Below, one piece after another: positions 58,198 to 64,000 of a stretch of DNA of 64,000 nucleotides. The notes beneath the pieces were generated by a model that searched no databases, was not told the origin of the DNA, and saw only the letters and a program-made list of their open reading frames with translations. Source of the stretch: Acidimicrobiia bacterium (lineage in GTDB: Bacteria; Acidobacteriota; Terriglobia; Bryobacterales; Bryobacteraceae); assembly GCA_016871315.1 (NCBI GenBank), contig VFZE01000011.1, positions 61,747-125,746 on the forward strand, given 5' to 3'. How positions within the stretch are numbered: the stretch's first letter is position 1; each line of letters starts with the position of its first letter. The position numbers and the translations under genes were made by a program.

Positions 58198-59253
58198 GTG
58201 TTGAACAAGGAACGCGAGCAGGCGCTGAATAGTGCGCTGCAACAGATGGATAAGCAGTTCGGCAAGGGCTCGATCCAGCGGCTGGGAGCGAGCAGCGTGC
58301 AGCCGGTGAGCGTGATACCTTCCGGCTCGATAGGCCTCGATGCGGCGCTCGGTGTCGGCGGATTTCCGCGGGGGCGCGTGGTGGAGGTGTACGGACCTGA
58401 GTCCTCGGGCAAGACAACCATCGCGCTGCAAGTGGTGGCGCAAGCGCAGAAGGCGGGCGGTACGGCCGTGTTCATCGATGCCGAGCATGCGCTGGATCCT
58501 GTTTATGCGCGCGCGCTGGGCGTGGATGTGGAGAATCTGCTGGTGTCGCAGCCCGATTATGGGGAGCAGGCGCTGGAGATTACCTCGTCGCTGGCCGCAA
58601 GCTTCGCGGTGGACGTGATCGTGGTGGATTCGGTTGCGGCGCTCGTTCCGAAGGCGGAGTTGGAAGGGGAGATGGGCGATTCCTTCATGGGGCTTCATGC
58701 GCGGCTGATGTCGCAGGCGATGCGGAAGCTGACCGGGACGGTATCGCGCACGCAGACGTGCCTGATCTTTATCAATCAGGTGAGGGAGAAGATCGGGGTG
58801 ATGTTCGGGAATCCTGAGACAACCACCGGCGGCCGGGCGTTGAAGTTCTATTCGTCGGTGCGGCTAGAGGTGCGGCGGATCAGCGCGATCAAGGAAGGGG
58901 AGAAGGTGACGGGTTCGCGGACGCGGGTGAAGGTGGTGAAGAACAAACTGGCTCCGCCGTTCCGCGAAGTGGAGGTGGACCTGGTGCATGGGGAGGGCGT
59001 GTCGATGGAAGCGGAGCTGCTGGACATCGGCGCGGATAAGAAAGTGGTGGAAAAGAACGGCAGCTGGTACACGTATCAGGGCGAGCGGCTGGGGCAAGGG
59101 CGTGAGGCGGCGCGGCAGTTTCTGAAGGAAAACGCGGCGGTGCGGGAGCGGCTGGAAGCGGCATTGCGCGTGGAGTTGGGGATCGCGCCAAACGGCAAGC
59201 CGGCGGCGCGCGAGACGGGATCGGCGGGGTCACAGAAGGCGCAAACAGCCTAA
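58198..59253 (+). CDS. recA: Recombinase RecA, second copy
   Basis: A second complete RecA of 351 residues starting at GTG 58198 with GGGAGG seven bases upstream. Walker [44 protein letters not shown] and [14 protein letters not shown] are all intact. The core is very close to copy 1, but the N-terminal and C-terminal parts differ ([19 protein letters not shown]; a tail [16 protein letters not shown]). The differences at both ends and the retained core look like functional divergence rather than a fresh duplication. It ends before two terminator-like hairpins. Confidence 0.95.
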   Translation: MLNKEREQALNSALQQMDKQFGKGSIQRLGASSVQPVSVIPSGSIGLDAALGVGGFPRGRVVEVYGPESSGKTTIALQVVAQAQKAGGTAVFIDAEHALDPVYARALGVDVENLLVSQPDYGEQALEITSSLAASFAVDVIVVDSVAALVPKAELEGEMGDSFMGLHARLMSQAMRKLTGTVSRTQTCLIFINQVREKIGVMFGNPETTTGGRALKFYSSVRLEVRRISAIKEGEKVTGSRTRVKVVKNKLAPPFREVEVDLVHGEGVSMEAELLDIGADKKVVEKNGSWYTYQGERLGQGREAARQFLKENAAVRERLEAALRVELGIAPNGKPAARETGSAGSQKAQTA

Positions 59254-59296
59254 GATCGGCTGTTTTCGGCGATTTTTTGACCAAGAGGCGCTTGGG

Positions 59297-59318
59297 AGCC
59301 CCAAAAAATGGGGTTTTT
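59297..59318 (+). terminator. Terminator-like hairpin after recA-2
   Basis: AGCCCC pairs with GGGGTT around AAAAAAT, followed by TTTTT at 59314-59318. A weaker ATCG/CGAT hairpin with six T lies at 59255-59278. Together they probably end the recA transcript. Confidence 0.55.
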
Positions 59319-59332
59319 GCGCAACATTCCTC

Positions 59333-59362
59333 TTTACAGGCGAGCGGCGGTTTGGCTATGAT
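59333..59362 (+). promoter_or_regulatory. Promoter of the HU gene
   Basis: TTTACA at 59333-59338 and TATGAT at 59357-59362 with an 18-base spacer. It predicts a 5' untranslated region of about 100 bases before the HU ATG. Confidence 0.55.
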
Positions 59363-59470
59363 GGAGCAGCAAACATTTCCTTCCGGACTTGTTTCCTTCT
59401 CGGAGCAGAGAGATTTCGGGCGGGCGGCGGGAACCGGCAAGGATCATTGGGATAGAAAGAAGGAGTAGCA

Positions 59471-59773
59471 ATGGCCGACAAGAGAATGACGCAATCGCAG
59501 TTGGTGAAGAAGATCGCCGAATCCGCCGGCGTGGCCAACAAAGTGGCGAAAGCCATCCTGGAAAACTACGCCGCCATCGCGGTGGCCGAGACGAAGAAGA
59601 ACGGTGTCTTCGTGCTGCCTGGCATCGGGCGGCTGGTAAGAGTGGACCGGAAAGCGCGCATGGGCCGCAATCCGGCGACGGGCCAGCCGATCAAGATCCC
59701 GGCCAAGAAGGTAGTGAAGTTCCGGGTTGCCAAGGCCGTGAAGGACGCGATCGTACCGCCGAAGAAGAAGTAA
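59471..59773 (+). CDS. HU-family nucleoid DNA-binding protein
   Basis: A 100-residue histone-like protein preceded by AAGGAG. It starts MADKRMTQSQLVKKIAESAGV and has VFVLPGIGRLVRVDRKARMGRNPATGQPIKI, where the proline at the arm tip kinks DNA. The lysine-rich end (PPKKK) is typical. It bends DNA and packs the chromosome. A strong terminator follows 29 bases after the stop. Confidence 0.93.
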   Translation: MADKRMTQSQLVKKIAESAGVANKVAKAILENYAAIAVAETKKNGVFVLPGIGRLVRVDRKARMGRNPATGQPIKIPAKKVVKFRVAKAVKDAIVPPKKK

Positions 59774-59801
59774 ACGGCGCCTGTCGCAAGGCACACAACG
59801 A

Positions 59802-59831
59802 AAACCCCGCGGCCGCCTGACCGCGGGGTTT
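59802..59831 (+). terminator. Intrinsic terminator after HU
   Basis: A perfect 11-bp stem AAACCCCGCGG/CCGCGGGGTTT around an 8-base loop, then TTTCTCTATT. The A-rich left arm lets it act in both directions, so it may also end tatA transcription from the other strand. Confidence 0.88.
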
Positions 59832-59897
59832 CTCTATTATGGAATCCGATATCGCCCGCCCTGACTAAGGTGCGTCGAGGGGGGCATCGCGGGCCGC

Positions 59898-60065
59898 TTA
59901 CGCCTGCTTCTTTTCTTCCGTCTTCTCTTCGCCCTTGAGGGCGTTCTTGAAGTTCTTGATACCTTCGCCCAAGCCTTTCGCGACCTCGGGAATCTTCTTG
60001 CCGCCGAACAGCAGCACGGCGATGCCGAGGATCACAATTAACTCAGGCACGCCGAGAGATCTCAT
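59898..60065 (-). CDS. tatA: Twin-arginine translocase subunit TatA
   Basis: A 55-residue TatA/TatE protein starting at ATG 60065, with GGAGG close upstream. One membrane helix ([20 protein letters not shown]) is followed by an amphipathic helix ([15 protein letters not shown]) and a charged tail. Multiple copies form the export pore for folded proteins. tatB/tatC are not in the window. Confidence 0.93.
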   Translation of the reverse strand: MRSLGVPELIVILGIAVLLFGGKKIPEVAKGLGEGIKNFKNALKGEEKTEEKKQA

Positions 60066-60142
60066 GCGGCCTCCTTGAGTTTTGACATCTTCATTGTAGG
60101 TAGCCCTCTCCAAGGGAGTCAAGCGGGAATCGGGAGGGGGTA

Positions 60143-60649
60143 CTAGCCTCCGGCGGCGGGCGTCCGGGAAAGCCACAGGCCGATCAGGCCTCCGACGATG
60201 GCGACAAAGGGGCGGTCCCAGGGGGAAGGCGTCAGCAGGCCGAACCACATGACGGCGTAGATTGCCAGAAGCAGAGGCCATTCCCAGAAGCCGGTGAGGG
60301 TGAACAGCGCGTAGCCTACGAGGAGAGGGAACAGGCATCCGGCGGCCGCGGTGGTGAGGTAGGCGGTGGCGATGTAGGCGGGGTGGTCATTGGTCATGGA
60401 AGGGATGATCGAGCCCAGCGCGATTGTCGTCAGCGTGCTCAGCAGGAAGTAGACGGCAAAGGCGGCGGGCATGGCGATGCTGGCAGCGACGGCCGCCTTG
60501 AGGTATTGCGACGCATTGGCGCTTACGGCGAGCCAGCCCAGTTGAAGGGAAAGGAGAATGGCGGCGGCGAAGCCAAGCACCGGGACTCCGAACTTGATGA
60601 GGTCGGAGAAGGTGGCTGGCAGGAGGCGGATCATGTACATGCCGGCCAT
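60143..60649 (-). CDS. Membrane protein of unknown function, probably 5'-truncated
   Basis: A frame of 168 codons with five hydrophobic helices ([36 protein letters not shown] and others). I do not recognise it. The frame stays open and hydrophobic upstream of the ATG at 60649 ([21 protein letters not shown]), merging with the broken PQQ dehydrogenase, so the original N-terminus may have been lost in the same deletion. Expression from ATG 60649, 60640 or 60634 is possible. Confidence 0.55.
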   Translation of the reverse strand: MAGMYMIRLLPATFSDLIKFGVPVLGFAAAILLSLQLGWLAVSANASQYLKAAVAASIAMPAAFAVYFLLSTLTTIALGSIIPSMTNDHPAYIATAYLTTAAAGCLFPLLVGYALFTLTGFWEWPLLLAIYAVMWFGLLTPSPWDRPFVAIVGGLIGLWLSRTPAAGG

Positions 60650-60654
60650 TCCGG

Positions 60655-62193
60655 CAAGGAAGGATGGTGATCCGCTGCTGGCCGCCGGATTCGTACGTGA
60701 TTGGCGACGACATCACCTGGCCGCCGAGGTAGCGGTTCCAGAGCAGCTTGCCGGTGGCGGCGTCGAGCGACATGAAATGGCCTTCGCGATTGCCGGAAAA
60801 CAGCAGGCCGGAGGCGGTGGAGAGCAGTCCGCTTTCGCTCATGTTGGTCATCGGGAATTGCCAGGCTTTCTCGCCGGTGAGCGGGTTGAGGGCCATGATG
60901 ACGCTGTAGCCGGCATCCTTGCCCCAGCGGTGGATCTGCTCGCGGCGCGTGGGCGGGACTACGGCTTTGGTGGTGCCGCCGGCGTACCATTTGCCGGGTT
61001 CGTAGGGCGCGTGGAAGGTGTAGTAGAAGCTGTGGTAATCCTCCCAGCCGGTGACGTAGAAGAGGTTCGTCAGAGGGCTGAAAGATGGCGCGTACCAGTT
61101 GCTGCCGCCTTGCACGCCGGGGTAGACTTGCGTGCCTTTCTGGCTGGGACCCATGCCGGGGATTTTCATCGGGCGGCCGCGCTCGTCGAGCCCTGTGGCC
61201 CAGGTTTGCTTGACGAAGGGTTTGCCGAGGAGGAACTCGCCGGTCGAGCGGTCCAGCACATAGAAGAAGGCGTTGCGGTTGGCCCACAGCATCAGTTTGC
61301 GCGGGCGGCCTTTCCATTCCATGTCGGCGAGCACGGGGGTTTGGACCGAGTCCCAGTCCCATTCGTCGTGTGGAGTGAACTGAGAATGCCACTTCAGCTT
61401 GCCGGTATCGGCGTCCAGCGCAACGACGGAGCTGAAGTAGAGATTGTCGCCTGGCCGCGCGCCGGGGTCCCAGTCCGGGCCGGGGTTGCTGACGCCCCAG
61501 TAGGTGAGATTGAGTTCGGGATCGTAGGAGCCCGTCAGCCAAATGGAGGCGCCGCCAGTTTTCCAGGAGTCCTTGCCCCAGCTTTCGTTGCCGGGCTCGC
61601 CGGGATGCGGGACGGTGTTGAAGCGCCAGAGCTGTTGGCCTGTTTTTGTGTCGTAGGCGGCAAGGAAGCCCTGAATGCCGAGTTCGCCTCCCGCGCCGAC
61701 GATCACCTTGTCCTTGATCACCAGCGGGGCGTGGGTGAGCGAGTAGCCGGTGCGGTGCGGGGCGACCTTGGTGTCCCACTTCTTGCAGCCTGTTGCGGCG
61801 TCAAGCGCGATGAGGCGCGCGTCTGGCGTGCCCATGAACAGCGTGCCGTCTTGGATGGCGAGGCCGCGGTTGACCCGGCCGCAGCAGGGCGTGATGCCGG
61901 GTTCGAGCTTGTGCTCGTGCATCCAGAAGGTGCGGCCGGTGGCGGCGTCGATGGCGACGGCGGTGGAAGGCGGCTCGGTGAGATACATGACGCCGTCAAC
62001 GACCAGCGGCGTGGCTTGGAACTTGTCGAGCGACTGCGCCTGCCAGACCCACTTCAGGTCCAGCTATGCCGGCGTTGGCGGTCGTGATTTGTTTGAGGGG
62101 CGAATGATGCGTGCTGGAATAGCTCCCGTGGTAGGTGGTCCAGTTCTGGGCGAGCGCGGCAGATGCGAGGAGGAAGAGGGCGGTGATTCTCAT
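60655..62193 (-). pseudogene. PQQ-dependent dehydrogenase, frameshifted and 3'-damaged
   Basis: From ATG 62193 a signal peptide and N-terminus (LFLLASAALAQNWTTYHGSY, HHSPLKQITTANAGIA) lead into a frameshift at about 62066, after which DLKWVWQAQSLDKFQAT continues in the next frame. Some 450 codons of eight-bladed quinoprotein propeller follow, with AIDAATGRTFWMHEHK, DADTGKLKWHSQFTPHDEWDWD and TGKLLWNRYLGGQV. CCGRVNRGLA holds the vicinal cysteines of methanol-dehydrogenase-type enzymes. The last blade breaks off near 60660 at GGQQRITI, against the membrane protein gene. One extra base explains the first lesion; the 3' end looks like a deletion. Confidence 0.75.
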
Positions 62194-62355
62194 GGGCGGA
62201 CTCCGGTGAGGCTGGCAAGATAGGCTACGAGGTCGTCGAGCTGCCGCGGGCGGCGGCCGTCGATATCGATGCCGGATTTCGAGCGTGCGCGGAGCCGCCA
62301 GTAGTCCCAGGAGACTTCATCATCCGGACGCAGCAGGGAGCGCTGAGAACGGCGC
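62190..62355 (-). pseudogene. Cytochrome c gene remnant, C-terminal end
   Basis: A 55-codon open stretch ends with RPRQLDDLVAYLASLTGVRP and a TGA that overlaps the ATG of the PQQ dehydrogenase remnant. The LVAYLASL ending is typical of the cytochrome c gene that precedes such dehydrogenases. No haem motif CxxCH is left, and a stop lies just upstream in frame. The 50 bases to 62403 hold nothing I recognise. Confidence 0.45.
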
Positions 62356-62403
62356 GGAGCATTCTTTCACAGTGTAATGCGGGAAGAGCAGCTTGGCGAA
62401 GCG

Positions 62404-62628
62404 TCAGGCCGCAAAACGGACAATTTCGACTTCCGCGTTTCGTGCGGCGGCCTGTTCGGCAATTCCTAAGGTTCTTGTGGTGACCGCCTCTGATAGGAAG
62501 TACTCTCCACAGTTGTCGCAGATGTCAGCCGGGACGTCCTTAAGCACGATAGTGGTAGGCCCTCGTTGCAACAACACGGTGGTTGTGCCGGAGCTTGTAC
62601 TGCCGTTCTTGCAGATTGTGCAGGTCAT
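62404..62628 (-). CDS. YgiT-type zinc-finger antitoxin
   Basis: A 74-residue protein with two zinc-binding cysteine pairs, CTICKNG (3-6) and CDNCGEYF (37-40), and a conserved VLLQRGPTTIVLKDVPADIC strand between them, as in the N-terminal domain of MqsA. A C-terminal helix follows, but the HTH domain of full MqsA is absent. Its ATG overlaps the stop of the DUF4258 gene, so it is the second gene of a toxin-antitoxin pair in the usual order for this type. Confidence 0.85.
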   Translation of the reverse strand: MTCTICKNGSTSSGTTTVLLQRGPTTIVLKDVPADICDNCGEYFLSEAVTTRTLGIAEQAAARNAEVEIVRFAA

Positions 62629-62912
62629 CGCTTCTTCCTATTCCGGTAGTCATCATTCCATAGGTCTTGATCAGGCCAATAGGCAGTAATGACGTAGCAG
62701 ATTCTCGAAGACGGATCCAGAGCGGACACTACGTGGAGCGGCCTCCCCTTTACGAATCGTAGCATTAGTTGACTTGGAAACGGACGGTCCTCGGGGTATT
62801 CCTGGATCACTTCTCCTTGTTGAATGACCTCGACTACTTCGCCGACGGCGATCCTCTGCTGGAACATGCGCCGGACGGCATGCCCTGAGAAGCTGATCTC
62901 GCTGTAGGTCAA
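62625..62912 (-). CDS. DUF4258 protein, candidate toxin of a DUF4258/YgiT pair
   Basis: A 95-residue protein with FSGHAVRRMFQQRI, VVEVIQQGEVIQEYPED, and RPLHVVSALDPSSRICYVITAYWPD, the standard DUF4258 pattern. Family members are linked to RelE/HigB-like folds, and the gene is paired with the zinc-finger antitoxin. The conserved His/Arg of GHAVRRM is present. mRNA interferase activity is inferred. GGTCAA elements recur upstream. Confidence 0.85.
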   Translation of the reverse strand: MTYSEISFSGHAVRRMFQQRIAVGEVVEVIQQGEVIQEYPEDRPFPSQLMLRFVKGRPLHVVSALDPSSRICYVITAYWPDQDLWNDDYRNRKKR

Positions 62913-62976
62913 GCAGCGATTCTACAGGGTCAAAGCACGCAGCGCAAAGAGTGGTTTGACCCATTCTGATGGTCAA
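62908..62976. promoter_or_regulatory. Repeated GGTCAA elements ahead of the DUF4258/YgiT operon
   Basis: TTGACC-N9-GGTCAA forms a dyad at 62956-62976, and further GGTCAA copies lie near 62929 and at 62908-62913, over the toxin start. They are spaced about 20 and 27-42 bases apart and are candidates for the antitoxin operator. Confidence 0.4.
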
Positions 62977-63049
62977 TGCGGTCGTTTCTCATCCCCTCTG
63001 GATGGCCCTTCAGTTGCCCTAACCATTACAGAGAAAGGAGGGTGAGAGT

Positions 63050-63592
63050 ATGTTTGCGAATTCCGTGGGCATCTGGGTGGCATTGGCCGCGGGCGTGGCG
63101 GTGTTGGCTTTTCTCTCTTTTCGCGTAGCTCGCTTGCTGATCCAGTGGCGCGGGACGCGTCTGGTGAAGTGTCCGGAAACGGGCGAGCATGTCGCGGTGC
63201 ACGTGGATAACAAAGCAGCGGCGGCAAGCGGGATGTTTGGCGCGCCCGAGATCCGGCTGGACGCCTGCACGCGCTGGCCGGAGCGGCAGAACTGCGGGCA
63301 GGAGTGCCTGCACGAGCTGAAAGCGGCGCCGGAGGATTGCATGCTGCACCATGTCGCTGTGAACTGGTATCAGGGCAAGCGGTGCGTCTATTGCGGACGC
63401 GATGTGAGCGGGTTCCGGTGGCCGGACTTCCGCTGCGCGCTGCGGCTGAGCGAAGGCGTGACGGCAGAGTGGCAGCAAATCACTCCGGAGAAGCTTCCGG
63501 GCGTGCTGGAAAAGGCGCAGCCGGTCTGCTGGCAGTGTCACGTGGCGGAGACGCTCCGGCGCGAGCATCCGGATCTGGTGACGGACCGCTGA
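63050..63592 (+). CDS. Membrane-anchored cysteine-rich protein, conserved hypothetical
   Basis: A 180-residue protein with AAAGGAGGG nine bases before ATG 63050. One N-terminal helix (IWVALAAGVAVLAFLSFRVA) anchors a soluble domain with eight or more cysteines in pairs: VKCPETGEHV, NCGQECLHEL, CVYCGRD and VCWQCHVAET. The pairs suggest zinc or iron-sulfur binding; CWQCH is a CxxCH motif, so a haem cannot be excluded, although the protein would need its domain outside. Similar proteins occur in Acidobacteria without known function. Confidence 0.75.
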   Translation: MFANSVGIWVALAAGVAVLAFLSFRVARLLIQWRGTRLVKCPETGEHVAVHVDNKAAAASGMFGAPEIRLDACTRWPERQNCGQECLHELKAAPEDCMLHHVAVNWYQGKRCVYCGRDVSGFRWPDFRCALRLSEGVTAEWQQITPEKLPGVLEKAQPVCWQCHVAETLRREHPDLVTDR

Positions 63593-63619
63593 TCACAAGG
63601 GGCGCCGAATCACGGAGCC

Positions 63620-64000
63620 GCTTCAGCGAACCACAAGCACTCGCAAAAGTCCGGCTGTACCTCCTCCGCCGGTTGGCTCATACTCAGCCGCGATGGATTG
63701 GCCCGTCTGTTTGCCGCAGATCAACTCCAGTTCTATCGCTCCATCTTTCTGCTTGAGGACGACTAGCTCGGGTTGATCGATCAACAGCGCCACTTCCTTG
63801 CCGTTCACGCCAGAGGCCTTTGTGCTTCAGGAGCTTGACGTAACACCGCGACTTCGGGGTAGCGAATGTGGACTGCGCGCAACCTACGGAACTTCGATAA
63901 CCGCTCGCCTTAATCCCTGCTAAAGGGCCGATGACGATGTAGTCGGCGTCGTGGCCGGGCATGTAATAAGCCGCCGCGGTTTCGTTGGGGCGGTAGGGTT
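63620..64000 (-). pseudogene. Broken DUF1570/TPR-like protein gene reaching the right edge
   Basis: From the edge leftwards one frame reads PYRPNETAAAYYMPGHDADY, IVIGPLAG, like the start of DUF1570-type acidobacterial proteins. A different frame ending at 63623 reads NGKEVALLIDQPELVVLKQK, then GTAGLLRVLVVR, like the tail of such a TPR protein. Fewer than 400 bases separate pieces that should be more than 1 kb apart, and the frames do not match, so I infer an internal deletion. What lies beyond 64000 could change this reading. Confidence 0.45.

Noticed and set aside
63050..63592. Cytochrome c from the CWQCH motif
   Set aside because: Only a single CxxCH in a protein full of other CxxC pairs, with no typical distal methionine pattern; a zinc-binding reading is at least as likely.

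Overview
The window reads as chromosome of a GC-rich Gram-negative bacterium of the phylum Acidobacteriota, most likely the Bryobacterales/Solibacter group. The evidence is a VWFA-related protein of the acidobacterial type, a ~1090-residue carboxypeptidase-regulatory/TonB-receptor-like outer-membrane protein, a long Hsp70 with the C-terminal block typical of that clade, PQQ-type propeller proteins, LpxD (outer membrane lipid A), and a sigma factor/zf-HC2/CHAT locus. This assignment is inference from gene content; no 16S gene is present. Most of the sequence is core chromosome with short accessory patches, and I see no insertion sequence, prophage or CRISPR array.

Layout. 1-4130: end of an Hsp70, then thiL, an O-methyltransferase, greA and a CDP-alcohol phosphatidyltransferase. 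4139-9840: a small repeat protein, a glucuronokinase-like GHMP kinase divergent from dtd, the Ni/Co ECF transporter cbiM-cbiQ-cbiO, ridA and a secreted DNA/RNA endonuclease. 10000-12654: a wrecked membrane-anchored caspase gene and a PQQ-propeller membrane protein. 12776-18441: thiD, then the sulfur-carrier cysteine pathway (cysM, mec-type JAMM protease, cysO-type carrier, moeZ-type activating enzyme), divergent from nadA-moaA. 18459-18857: an AbrB antitoxin whose PIN toxin is reduced to its tail. 18873-28677: the TonB-like receptor and an unusual three-gene unit (candidate lipoprotein, 971-residue protein, 850-residue protein with an HNH-like C-terminus). 28749-33506: a decayed GntP permease, then zf-HC2, sigma factor and secreted TPR-CHAT protease. 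33868-44581: radical SAM, ALDH7, two conserved unknowns, tsaE-nnr-K+ channel-PP2C phosphatase, LOG protein, lpxD and secG. 44599-49249: tRNA-Leu(GAG), a chimeric aldo/keto reductase pseudogene, a class A PBP and a structured leader before two small genes. 49264-64000: GT39, galU, rluD-like, VWFA protein, M14 peptidase, FitAB-like toxin-antitoxin, two recA genes flanking a DUF4926 gene, HU, tatA, a broken PQQ dehydrogenase, a DUF4258/YgiT module and a broken gene at the right edge.

How the genes work together. CysM, the JAMM protease, the GGF-ending carrier and the rhodanese-fused E1 enzyme form one coherent thiocarboxylate-based cysteine pathway. GalU with a GT39 transferase, LpxD, the PBP and SecG/TatA serve the envelope. 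The sigma factor, zf-HC2 protein and CHAT protease look like one regulated stress or signalling unit.

The most striking points are the tandem recA genes with a nearly leaderless first copy, the large HNH-tailed protein operon, the attenuator-like leader at 48613-48749, and the unusual number of genes in mid-decay beside intact core genes.
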